Assembly (NCBI GenBank): GCA_944385305.1
Contig: CALWWS010000151.1
Span: 1-6,166, forward strand
Source: an uncultured Oscillospiraceae bacterium
Lineage (GTDB): Bacteria; Bacillota; Clostridia; Oscillospirales; Oscillospiraceae
Direction: 5' to 3'
Length of the DNA: 6,166 nucleotides
How positions within the stretch are numbered: the first letter of the stretch is position 1; each line of letters begins with the position of its first letter. The notes under the pieces are model-generated. The model was not told where the DNA came from. It searched no databases and worked only from the letters and a program-made list of their open reading frames with translations. This document shows positions 1-6,166 of the stretch, in pieces. A program made the translations under genes and the position numbers.

Positions 1-1079
1 AGGGTGCCGGCGGGGGCATTTTCCAGGTTGAAGAGCACCTGGGCGATCATGGCCCGGGACAGGTTGGTGGCGGGCTCAAAATAGGCGCCGCCCGTGCCGT
101 TCATCATGCCCTCGTTGTACACGAACACCACAGCGTCGCAGTACCAGGCGTTCTCCGCCACGTCGGTGAAGGGCAGGCCGGTCACGTCCTCGCCGCCCTC
201 GCCCTGGAGCCGGAACACGGCGGTGACGGTGACGGCGCAGCCGGGCATCTTGAAGGTGTACTGGGTGTCGCTCACCTTGGTGACCGCCACCGCCCCGGCG
301 GCGCCGGTGACGGTAACAGAGGCCAGCTCATAGCCCACGTCGGGCTTGACGGTAATGGTCACCTGGGTGGCCTGGGAGGCCAGCTTGGGGTTGACGGTCG
401 CGGTACCATTGGCCGCGTCGGCCACATTCACGGCGTAGGTAGCCACACCGCCGCTGCCGCCGGAGGGGGCAGTGTAGGTGTACGCCTGGCTTTCACCGGC
501 GGCAATGGTCAGCTCCGTGCCGTTGAGGGTTACGGTGATCGCCTCCCCGGTGTTGTTCACCAGGGTAAAGGTGCGGCTGGAGCCGGACACGGAGGCGGTG
601 AGTTCCTCAGCGGTGCCCCCGGACAGAATGGTGATGGTGCTGCCCTCGCCCGCGGCATTGACCGCCGCCTGGAGGGTGTCGTAGCCCACCCCGCCAATCT
701 CCGCGGCGGCCTCATTGTTCAGGGAGAAGGTAAAGGGGCTGAACCCATGGCGGGAGGTAAGGGTGAGAGTGCCGTCGCCTCCGGCGGTGGCCTTGTAGAA
801 GTAGACGCCGCTTTCCGCCTCATGCTTCACAAAGACCTCCCGTCCGGCAAAGGCGGGCAGCTGCACGGTGATGGCGGCGGGCGCGGTGATGGTCAGCTCC
901 TCGGCCTGCTTCACCACCACGGCGTTCTGGCCGTCGCCCTCCTCCAGGACGATGTCCGCCGAGCTCCCGGCGGTGGAGGCCACCACCCGCACCATGGGGG
1001 TGATGTCCAGGGTGATGAAGGTGATGCTGCCGCTCTCGTCCTTATCCAGGGCCTCGGCCTTGATGTCCAGGTAGGTCTG
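1..1079 (-). other. Segment 3 of the surface gene: InlB-B-type repeat and SLH domain, runs off the left edge
   Basis: This segment returns to the first segment's frame and is open without a stop from CAG at 1079 to position 1; I translated every codon. It begins QTYLDIKAEALDKDESGS. Further on are TSRHGFSPFTFSL and a second YDTLQAAVNAAGEGSTITIL module (683-615). A GSGG linker at about 461-447 separates it from a divergent InlB-B-type repeat at 437-213 (ANGTATVNP, VTITVKPDVGYELASVTVTG, YTFKMPGCAVTVTAVF). The last part, 170 to about 15, is an SLH domain: FTDVAENAWYCDAV, GMMNGTG, FEPATNLSRAMIAQVLFNLE. SLH domains bind pyruvylated secondary cell-wall polymers and usually come in threes, so two more may lie beyond the window. 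Confidence 0.82.
615..683 (-). repeat. Internal protein module, copy 2 (YDTLQAAV type)
   Basis: This is the second copy of the module at 2297-2232. It is preceded by AAAEIGGVG and followed by SGGTAEELTASVSGSS. Here it leads into a short Ig-like stretch (FTLVNNTGEAITVTLNGTEL) and not into a beta-helix. Confidence 0.55.
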
Positions 1080-2146
1080 GGTGTATAGGTGTCCACGCCG
1101 TCGCTCCAGGCCTGGAAGATGTGCCTGTCGTCCCAGGTGGGAGTGGGCAGGGTGAGGAGATACTGGCTGCTGGCTTCGTCCCAGACGATCTCTACAGCCT
1201 GGATGTCCGCCACTGTGCCGCCGCCCAGATCCAGGGCGGCCACATTGCCCACCATCTTGACCCCGGCGGGGTACTGGTTGTCCAGGGCGTTCACAAGGCC
1301 GGTCCACTTGCCGCTCTCAAGGCCGTCGGTTCGGATCTGGTAGACGCCCTGGGCGGTAAAGGTGTTGCCCTGGACGATAAAGTCGGAGAGATCGCCCCCC
1401 GCGCCCCAGCTCACATCCACAAAGCGGATGCCGTAGGAGTTCTCCGTCATGTTGAAGGCGTTGCCTGTGATGGAGACCGTCTGGCCCTCATTGGGGCCGG
1501 AGCAGATGTACAGGGCCAGATCCCCGCCCAGGCTCTCAAAGGTGTTCTCCGCAATGGTGTAGCTTCCGCCGATAACGAAGCGGGTGCCATTCAGACTCTC
1601 GTCAAAGATGTTGTCCGAGATCACCAGGTTGTTCAGAACAGTGCTGTTGATCACGCTGGAGGAGGCGCTCTCGGGAGCGGTGTCGCTCTTCACCACGGTG
1701 TTGCCCGAGAACACGCCGCTGGCCGCGGTGTTGAAGAGCACCCAGCGGCCGGTCTCAAAGCGGTTGTTCTGAATGTCCAGCTGGCACACGCCGCCGCCGC
1801 CGATGGTGTAGTAGGTGGGCGGGCTAACGACCTCCTCGCTGCCCAGCACGCCGGTGAGCCTGCTGTCCGTGATGGTCAGCTTGCTGCCTGCCGCACAGGC
1901 CATGGTATTGATGAGGCCGTAGCCCGAGGAATGTGCGCTGCCTGTGTCGGCCACCACGCAGTTGTTGATGGTGAGCTGGGCTGTGCCCTGCATGGCGATC
2001 ATGGGGGCGGCCACGTCGGCGGCGTAGGTGCCGGTGACGGCCACGCCGTCAAGGGTGACCGCCGCGCCGCCGGCGATGACAATCCGCCCGCCCTCGTTGG
2101 AGACGGCCTGATCCACATAGGTCACAATGGCGCTTTCCGCCCCCCC
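1080..2146 (-). other. Segment 2 of the surface gene: right-handed beta-helix region in the shifted frame
   Basis: About 350 codons stay open in a frame different from the flanking segments. With one G removed at 2140-2146, the protein continues as ARGAESAIVTYVDQAVSNEG with no odd residues, so this is the same gene. The sequence shows repeated short strands with asparagine-rich turns (LTINNCVV, LDIQNNRFETG, VFSGNTVV, LVISDNIFDES, YTIAENTFES, VSITGNAFNM, FIVQGNTFTAQG). This periodicity is that of parallel beta-helix proteins of the NosD/pectate-lyase-like fold. No catalytic triad is recognisable, so a binding or structural role is more likely than lyase activity. It ends in LPTPTWDDRHIFQAWSDGVD (from 1150), resembling the start of a Listeria-Bacteroides (Flg_new) repeat, and is cut there by the second frame break. 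Confidence 0.7.
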
Positions 2147-3200
2147 TGGCGGGGTCGTCCCAGGCCAGGCCGGCGTTAGCCCCGCGGATGGTCAGGTTCT
2201 TGTCAATGGTCAGGTTGCTCTCCAGAGTGACGCTTCCCATCAGGGTCACAGTGTCGTCGGGAGCGGCCGCCGCCACCGCGTCAGCCAGAGTGGGGTAAAA
2301 GATGTCCCCTACCAGCACGCAGCCAGTGGTGCTGCCGGTGTTGGAGCCCTGGATCTGGTTGCCGCTCTGGCTCCAGTTCTCAGAGGTGGGCAGTTCCTCT
2401 ACCTTGCCTGAGCCCCGCAGCCCGCCGGTGAGATAGCCCATCTGCACACCGGGGTTGTCGCTGCGCAGGGTAAGATCTTCCACCGTGCAGCCGGTGAGGC
2501 TGCCGTTGTGACTGCCGTTGCCGGTGTACAGACCCACAATGCCGCCGATAGCCGCGGAGGCGGGGTTGACGGCGATGTACTCCGCCGTGGCGTTGGAGAC
2601 CACGGTGACGCCGCTGACCGTGCAGACGGCGATCTGGTTGTCGTCAAAGGCGGAGCCGATGAGGCCGCCCACCTTATAGTTGCCGGTGACGGCAATGGCG
2701 CCGGTCACCCTGCAGCCGGCGACGCTGCCCGTGTAGGCGGAGCCGAACATGGTCCCCACCTGGGCGTGGGCGGTGACCGAGGCGTTGTTCAGGGTGAGAT
2801 CCTTCACGCTGCCCGGCGACTGGAGCAGACCGAACAGACCGGCGTACTCCAGCTGGCTGTTGTTGACGGACAGATTGGAGACGGTGTGTCCCGCGCCGTC
2901 AAAGGCGCCCTGGAAGGGCGTACCCGAGGCGCCGATGGGCGTCCACGCCAGCCCGGCCAGATCCAGGTCGTCGCCCAGGACAATGGTCTTGCCGGAGAAG
3001 CTGTTTCCCCCGTTGACCAGCTGGGCGAGCCCGGCCAACTCTTCGGCGGTGGCGAGGGTGTAGGACACATCGTCCTCATGGCCGTCATACCAGCCGGTAT
3101 CCGCTGCTCCGGTCCAGGCGTCCGCCGCAAGCGCGCTCACGGGAAGAAGAGTGAGCAGCATACACAGCGCAAATAAAATGGAACACAATCATTTCTTCAT
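2147..3200 (-). other. Segment 1 of the surface gene: signal peptide and GLUG-like repeat region
   Basis: The first 25 codons form a signal peptide: MKK, the TGA, then LCSILFALCMLLTLLPVSAL followed by A, with likely cleavage after ALA before ADAW. Next comes a lead-in common in GLUG-bearing proteins, with YTLATAEELAGLAQLVNGG, a GKTIVLGDDLDL stretch and FDGAGHTVSNL. It is followed by at least four short glycine-rich turns of GLUG type: YAGLFGLL, VGTMFGSA, VGGLIGSA and IGGIVGLY, each followed by a short strand such as GCRVTG or GCTVED. These are expected to stack as a beta-solenoid outside the cell. The segment ends with a YPTLADAVAAAAPDDTVTLM module (from 2297) and NLTIDKNLTIRGANAGLAWD, which leads into the beta-helix. 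The reading frame breaks at the G run. The fold is inferred from motif resemblance only. Confidence 0.72.
2232..2297 (-). repeat. Internal protein module, copy 1 (YPTLADAV type)
   Basis: This module encodes YPTLADAVAAAAPDDTVTLM and the following GS. It matches a second copy at 683-615 (YDTLQAAVNAAGEGSTITIL) in the pattern Y-x-T-L-x-x-A-V-x-x-A then T-[VI]-T-[LI]. Modules of this kind commonly precede beta-helix or Ig-like blocks in Clostridia surface proteins. Similarity is seen at protein level; I did not look for nucleotide identity. Confidence 0.6.
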
Positions 3201-3225
3201 TGCTGGGTCTTCTTTTCAACACAAT
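3201..3225 (-). promoter_or_regulatory. Weak ribosome binding region for the surface gene
   Basis: Upstream of ATG 3200 the minus strand reads GAAAAGAAGACCCAGCA. The purine-rich AAGAAGA lies about 7 bases before the ATG and is only a weak Shine-Dalgarno match. It still favours ATG 3200 over TTG 3188, which has only the ATGAAGAAATGA sequence before it. Confidence 0.45.
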
Positions 3226-3251
3226 TTGGGGCCATATCCTCTGAATTTCTT

Positions 3252-3280
3252 ATTTTAGCATAAATAAGCGCCGTTGAACA
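3252..3280 (-). promoter_or_regulatory. Extended -10 promoter driving the disrupted surface gene
   Basis: On the minus strand, TGC then TAAAAT (3257-3252) forms an extended -10 with TG at 3260-3259. A 17-base spacer separates it from TGTTCA (3280-3275), a poor -35 that the TG element could compensate. Transcription would start near 3245, giving a leader of about 45 bases before ATG 3200. The promoter looks intact although the gene is broken. Confidence 0.6.
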
Positions 3281-3338
3281 GAAGAGATTTTCCAAAAAAT
3301 CCCGCATTTTTTGCAGTCGGACAGTGGCGCTCCGGGGT

Positions 3339-3367
3339 TTGCATCAGAAACCTGTTTGTGGTATCAT
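3339..3367 (+). promoter_or_regulatory. Extended -10 promoter for the SLH/phosphodiester glycosidase gene
   Basis: TTGCAT (3339-3344), a 17-base spacer and TATCAT (3362-3367) fit a housekeeping sigma-A promoter. TG at 3359-3360 adds an extended -10 (TG-g-TATCAT). Transcription should begin near 3374, about 30 bases before the start codon. It diverges from the promoter at 3252-3280, with roughly 60 bases between the -35 boxes. Confidence 0.65.
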
Positions 3368-3391
3368 TTAGCACAGAAAAATTTAGAAAGC

Positions 3392-3396
3392 GAGGA
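3392..3396 (+). promoter_or_regulatory. Ribosome binding site that fixes the start at 3404
   Basis: GAGGA lies 7 bases before ATG 3404. The frame is open further upstream to a TTG at 3311, but that start would precede the predicted promoter and would put 31 hydrophilic residues before the signal peptide. Confidence 0.75.
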
Positions 3397-3403
3397 ATCT
3401 GCC

Positions 3404-5086
3404 ATGAAACTTCACCGACGCATTTTCTCCCTGCTGCTGGCTCTGGTGCTCGCCGCCGGACTGCTGGTCGTCTCCGCCGGGGCCTCCGGCTCCAGCGAGG
3501 AGAGCACCGCCCGGGCGGAGAAGCTGGCCTCCCTGGGCCTGCTCCAGGGCACCGGCGGGGGGTACGACCTGGACTCAGTTCCCACCCGGATTCAGGGTCT
3601 GGTGATGCTCCTGCGCCTGCTGGGCCTGGAGGACGAGGCCCTGGCCTATTCCCAGTCCTCCCCCTTTGACGACGTGACCTGGGGAGGCAACTACGTCTCC
3701 TATGCCTTTGATAACGGCCTCACCCAGGGCACCGCCGCCGACAAATTCTCCCCCAACACCCCCCTGGATGCCAAGAGCTACGTCACCTTCCTGCTGCGGG
3801 CTCTGGGGTACAGTGACGCCGGGGGGGACTTTACCTGGAGCGGGGCCCTCACCTTTGCCGCCCAGAAGTCCCTGATGACCCCCTACACCGCCAGCCTTCT
3901 GGCGGGGGTCACTATGAACCGGGGGGACATGGCGGATCTCTCCTACGCCGCCCTCACCTGCCGGGTGAAGGACGGAAGCCAGACCCTGGCCGAACAGCTG
4001 GTGGAACAGGGGGTGTTTACCGCCGCTGCCGCCACCGCTGCCGGTGTGCTGGGAGGGAGCGGATGGGTCTACACCTACACCCCCTATGACAACTCCACCA
4101 TCGACTACCAGGTGAAGAACCTGGCGGGGGTTACCGCCCACGTCTTCACGGTGAATACCCGCAACCCCAAGGTACAGGTTCACGCCAGGGTGGCCAACGG
4201 CACCATCGGCTCCACCGCCCCCTTTTCCACCATTGTCAACTACTCCGGCGGGGCCAAGCTGGTGATGAACGCCAACTTCTTCAACGCGGGCAGCGCCAAG
4301 AAGAGCCCCAACGGCAACGTCATCTCCAACGGCCAGCTCATGTACCTCAACGCGGGCTACAACTGCCTGGGCATCTCCGCCGACGGCACGCTGCAGATGG
4401 GCCGCCCCGGTCTGTTTGTGCGGGTGAAGAGCAGCAGCGGCGCGGAGTGGGCGGCCTACGAGATGAACACCGCCGCCCAGAGCGACAGCTACAGCAACCT
4501 ATACAGCCGGGCTTACGGCGCCTCGGTGCCCTTCACCTGCGCGGGCAGCGCCCTGGTGATTGAAAACGGGGTGATCACCGCCTTCTACCCGGTGAGCGCC
4601 GGCTCCTCGGTAGATATTCCCGCCAACGGCTATGTGATGTTCATGGGCTCGGGCTTTATGGGTACCAGCTATTTCCGTACCCCCACCGTGGGGGAGAGCG
4701 TCACCATTGAGCCCTACCTGTTCCAGGCCGACCCGGAGGGCTTCCAGATTGAGGGCGTGGTAGATATGGTGGCGGGCGGCCCCCGCCTGGTACAGGACGG
4801 AGCCATCTACACCCAGCTGGAGGCCCCCTTTACCGAGGCGCGGTTCACCACCATCGTTTCCCCCCGCTCCGCTGCGGGCATCGACGCCCAGGGCAAGCTA
4901 ATCCTGGTCAGCGTGCCCGGCGGGGCCACCATCCAGCAGATGCGGGAGCTGATGCTGGCCCTGGGCTGCGTGGACGCGGTGAATCTGGACGGAGGCGCCT
5001 CCTGCGCCATGTACTACAACGGCCAGTACATTGCCACCCCCGGCCGTGAGCTGACCACCACCCTGCAGATTCACGTCTCCCCATAA
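3404..5086 (+). CDS. Secreted SLH-repeat protein with phosphodiester glycosidase (NAGPA-type) domain
   Basis: This is a complete 560-residue exported envelope protein. Residues 1-27 are a signal peptide (MKLHRR, a leucine/alanine core, cleavage after SAGA). Residues about 35-205 hold three degenerate SLH-like repeats: LGLLQGTGGGYDLDSVPTR with LVMLLRLLG (35-80), SPFDDVTWGGNYVSYAFDNG with FLLRALGYSD (86-138), and TFAAQKSLMTP to LSYAALTCRVK (139-190). The catalytic domain spans about 230-560 and resembles human N-acetylglucosamine-1-phosphodiester alpha-N-acetylglucosaminidase (NAGPA). Family signatures are NANFF (289-293), AGGPRLVQDG (457-466), PRSAAGID (487-494) and AVNLDGGAS (525-533). Family members cleave sugar-1-phosphodiesters, so a glycan or teichoic-type polymer at the wall is a plausible substrate, but this is inference. 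Many relatives have an aspartate in the strand before the last helix, where this protein reads LVSVPGG (501-507). It has its own promoter and terminator, so it is probably monocistronic. The domain call is firm and the substrate unknown. Confidence 0.92.
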   Translation: MKLHRRIFSLLLALVLAAGLLVVSAGASGSSEESTARAEKLASLGLLQGTGGGYDLDSVPTRIQGLVMLLRLLGLEDEALAYSQSSPFDDVTWGGNYVSYAFDNGLTQGTAADKFSPNTPLDAKSYVTFLLRALGYSDAGGDFTWSGALTFAAQKSLMTPYTASLLAGVTMNRGDMADLSYAALTCRVKDGSQTLAEQLVEQGVFTAAAATAAGVLGGSGWVYTYTPYDNSTIDYQVKNLAGVTAHVFTVNTRNPKVQVHARVANGTIGSTAPFSTIVNYSGGAKLVMNANFFNAGSAKKSPNGNVISNGQLMYLNAGYNCLGISADGTLQMGRPGLFVRVKSSSGAEWAAYEMNTAAQSDSYSNLYSRAYGASVPFTCAGSALVIENGVITAFYPVSAGSSVDIPANGYVMFMGSGFMGTSYFRTPTVGESVTIEPYLFQADPEGFQIEGVVDMVAGGPRLVQDGAIYTQLEAPFTEARFTTIVSPRSAAGIDAQGKLILVSVPGGATIQQMRELMLALGCVDAVNLDGGASCAMYYNGQYIATPGRELTTTLQIHVSP

Positions 5087-5105
5087 AGAAAACTGCTTTT
5101 CATGA

Positions 5106-5140
5106 AAAACAGCCGCACCCAAACCGGGTGCGGCTGTTTT
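5106..5140 (+). terminator. Rho-independent terminator after the glycosidase gene
   Basis: A perfect 15-bp inverted repeat, AAAACAGCCGCACCC (5106-5120) and GGGTGCGGCTGTTTT (5126-5140), surrounds the loop AAACC. It begins 19 bases after the TAA. The 11 inner pairs are GC-rich and the arm ends in TTTT then GTAT, a short T tract. The A-run on the left arm means it could also terminate minus-strand transcription. Confidence 0.9.
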
Positions 5141-5218
5141 GTATCAAAACGCCCGGGGCGGTCCGGCGCATGGAGGGCGGAAAACAAGGAAGAATATACC
5201 CATCCCCAATGGAATTAC

Positions 5219-5224
5219 AGGAGG
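5219..5224 (+). promoter_or_regulatory. Perfect AGGAGG ribosome site setting the recombinase start
   Basis: AGGAGG lies 8 bases before ATG 5233. The frame is open upstream through an ATG at 5209 and back to a GTG at 5128, but 5128 falls inside the terminator hairpin and 5209 would put this ribosome site inside the gene. Confidence 0.85.
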
Positions 5225-5232
5225 CTTTTCAC

Positions 5233-6078
5233 ATGACACAGTTTCAATTGACCGCCGGGCAGATCGAGGACTACGGCAGGCACCTGCTGGCGGAGGAGCG
5301 CAGCCGGAGCACGGTGGAGAAGTACCTGCGGGACGCCGGGGCCTTTCTCCGCTGGCTGGAGGGCAGAACTGTGACCAGGGAGGCGGCGGCGGACTGGAAG
5401 GGCGCTTTGCTGGAAACGGGCTGCGCCCCGGCCACGGTCAACGCCAAGCTCTCCGCCCTCAACGGCCTGTTCCGCTTTCTGGGCTGGGAGGAGTGCCGGG
5501 TCAAATTCCTGAAGGTCCAGCGCCGGCTCTTCCGGGACGCCGGACGGGAGCTGACCAAGGGGGAGTACCGCCGTCTCACCCAAACCGCCGCCAGCCTGGG
5601 CCGGCGGCGGCTGGAGCTGATTCTGCAGACCCTGTGCGTCACCGGCATCCGGGTGAGCGAGGTGAAGTATATCACCCTGGAGGCCGCCCGGCAGGGCAAG
5701 GCGGAGATCGCCCTGAAGGGGAAGATCCGCACCATACTCATCCCGGGCAAGCTGTGCCGCAAGCTGATCCAATATGCCCGGGCGGAAAAAATCGCCTCGG
5801 GCGAGATCTTTCTCACCCGGGGCGGCCGTTCCCTCTCCCGCAAGCAGATCTGGGCCCAGATGAAGGCGGTGTGCCGCCAGGCGGGGGTGGAGGCCTCCAA
5901 GGTATTCCCCCATAACCTGCGCCACCTGTTTGCCCGCTGCTTCTACCAGGTGTGCCGGGACGTGGCCAAGCTGGCCGACGTGCTGGGTCACAGCTGCATG
6001 GAGACCACCCGCATCTACCTCATCTCCACCGGAGCCGAGCATGCCAAAACCCTTGAAATGATGCGCCTGGTGTCCTAG
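5233..6078 (+). CDS. Tyrosine-type site-specific recombinase/integrase
   Basis: This 281-residue protein cuts and rejoins DNA through a 3'-phosphotyrosine intermediate. Residues about 10-95 form the SAM-like core-binding domain (RSRSTVEKYLRDAGAFLRWL, then TVNAKLSALNGLFRFLGW). The catalytic domain spans about 107-275. All expected residues are visible: R140 in TGIRVSE, a lysine at K162 or K164 in KGKIRTILIP, H227 and R230 in HNLRH, H253 in LGHS, and Y262 in TTRIY. It is slightly shorter than XerC/XerD (about 300 residues) and lacks the long N-terminal arm-binding domain of lambda-type integrases. It therefore resembles stand-alone Xer-like or DNA-inversion recombinases more than a typical phage integrase; I do not assign it to XerC or XerD. 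It lies behind the glycosidase terminator, and I found no clear promoter of its own. Its stop codon overlaps a palindrome, and the repeats at 6125-6159 are candidate binding sites. Confidence 0.93.
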   Translation: MTQFQLTAGQIEDYGRHLLAEERSRSTVEKYLRDAGAFLRWLEGRTVTREAAADWKGALLETGCAPATVNAKLSALNGLFRFLGWEECRVKFLKVQRRLFRDAGRELTKGEYRRLTQTAASLGRRRLELILQTLCVTGIRVSEVKYITLEAARQGKAEIALKGKIRTILIPGKLCRKLIQYARAEKIASGEIFLTRGGRSLSRKQIWAQMKAVCRQAGVEASKVFPHNLRHLFARCFYQVCRDVAKLADVLGHSCMETTRIYLISTGAEHAKTLEMMRLVS

Positions 6079-6099
6079 GACAGAATCGGAATTCTGTCC
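6078..6099. repeat. Palindrome overlapping the recombinase stop codon
   Basis: GGACAGAAT (6078-6086) and ATTCTGTCC (6091-6099) pair perfectly over a CGGA loop. The G of the TAG stop is the first base of the left arm. It could work as a transcript-end hairpin, but no T tract follows, so it is a weak terminator candidate. A protein-binding dyad is the alternative. Confidence 0.6.
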
Positions 6100-6124
6100 C
6101 GCATCTGTACAGCACAGCAGGTAC

Positions 6125-6159
6125 ATATTACCAAAATCCTGGATTTTATGTTACCAGAA
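6125..6159. repeat. Two 12-bp direct repeats flanking a 15-bp palindrome, 3' of the recombinase
   Basis: ATATTACCAAAA (6125-6136) and ATGTTACCAGAA (6148-6159) match at 10 of 12 positions and start 23 bases apart, about two helical turns. Overlapping the first and filling the gap is the palindrome AAAATCC (6133-6139), T, GGATTTT (6141-6147). The stretch is AT-rich against GC-rich genes. It may hold recombinase binding sites or the operator of the next gene; the window ends 7 bases later. Confidence 0.5.
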
Positions 6160-6166
6160 CTTTGCC

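Larger units (their letters stand above)
1..3200 (-). pseudogene. Large SLH-anchored surface protein, disrupted and cut off by the window edge
   Basis: This is a giant exported cell-surface protein gene read from 3200 down past position 1. About 1,065 codons are visible and the C-terminus is outside the window. The order is signal peptide, GLUG-like repeats, parallel beta-helix, InlB-B-type repeat, SLH domain. That is typical of wall-bound adhesin-like proteins of Clostridia; no enzyme signature is seen. Three lesions break it: ATG AAG AAA is followed at once by TGA (3191-3189), a seven-G run (plus-strand C run 2140-2146) carries one base too many, and the frame slips back near 1079-1083. The first and third segments share one frame and the middle lies in another; reading across both junctions gives sensible protein throughout. 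I chose ATG 3200 because MKK supplies the positive n-region that the hydrophobic stretch needs. The TTG at 3188, the first start after the TGA, lacks that charge and a ribosome site. Assembly error or phase variation are alternatives to true decay. Confidence 0.8.

Noticed and set aside
1121..2179. A 352-codon plus-strand open frame
   Set aside because: It is the antisense of the beta-helix region, rich in glycine, histidine and alanine with no recognisable domain. The minus-strand frames carry clear motifs.
3189..3191. TGA at codon 4 as a recoded or selenocysteine codon
   Set aside because: No selenocysteine-type hairpin was looked for in detail, and a selenocysteine in a signal peptide makes no sense. 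The two other genes end in TAA and TAG, so a TGA-to-Trp code cannot be excluded from this window alone, but it would not explain the frame breaks.
3267..3331. Possible inverted repeats around the divergent promoters, as for an invertible promoter switch
   Set aside because: Only AGCGCC (3267-3272) and GGCGCT (3326-3331) pair, 6 bp with no extension. Known recombinase inversion sites are much longer.
3575..4183. A 202-codon minus-strand open frame inside the glycosidase gene
   Set aside because: It is glycine/valine/histidine-rich shadow sequence without a ribosome site or motifs.
5141..5218. A promoter for the recombinase gene
   Set aside because: TATACC at 5195-5200 could be a -10, but the expected -35 position reads GGAGGG. 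I see no convincing promoter, so the gene may rely on read-through or on an atypical site.
5215..6126. A 303-codon minus-strand open frame opposite the recombinase
   Set aside because: It is a shadow of a high-GC gene with low-complexity composition. The plus-strand frame has all recombinase catalytic residues and an AGGAGG site.
1..6166. tRNA, rRNA, CRISPR array or riboswitch
   Set aside because: No cloverleaf, regularly spaced direct repeats, ribosomal RNA stretches or recognisable aptamer core were seen by eye on either strand. Gene-free stretches are all under about 210 bases.

Overview
The window reads as a piece of a high-GC Firmicutes chromosome, most likely a gut Clostridia of the Oscillospiraceae type (Flavonifractor/Lawsonibacter/Oscillibacter-like). 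I infer this from the GC-rich coding regions, the S-layer-homology (SLH) modules, the GLUG-type and InlB-B-type repeat modules common in that group's surface proteins, and the AGGAGG-type ribosome sites. No database was searched.

Layout: (1) Positions 1-3200, minus strand, hold one very large secreted surface-protein gene that runs off the left edge. It has a signal peptide, a GLUG-like/beta-helix N-terminal part, a parallel beta-helix middle, a C-terminal InlB-B-type repeat and the start of an SLH cell-wall anchor. It carries three separate lesions: an in-frame TGA at codon 4, a +1 shift in a seven-G run, and a compensating shift about 1 kb downstream. It is best called a pseudogene, unless the lesions are assembly errors or a phase-variation device. 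(2) Positions 3201-3403 are an AT-rich divergent promoter region with an extended -10 promoter facing each way. (3) Positions 3404-5086, plus strand, encode an intact secreted protein with three N-terminal SLH-like repeats and a C-terminal phosphodiester glycosidase (NAGPA-type) domain. A strong terminator hairpin follows at 5106-5140. (4) Positions 5233-6078, plus strand, encode a complete 281-residue tyrosine recombinase with all catalytic residues. (5) Positions 6079-6166 are an AT-rich tail with two palindromes and a pair of near-identical 12-bp repeats, possible recombinase or regulator binding sites.

How the parts relate: the two divergent genes both encode exported, SLH-bearing envelope proteins. 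One appears decayed, while the other is a likely active wall-associated glycan-modifying enzyme. The recombinase is separated from them by the terminator, has its own strong ribosome site, and may act on the repeats just downstream. No wholly new system is evident. The points most worth checking are the triple-lesion surface gene and the repeat cluster after the recombinase.
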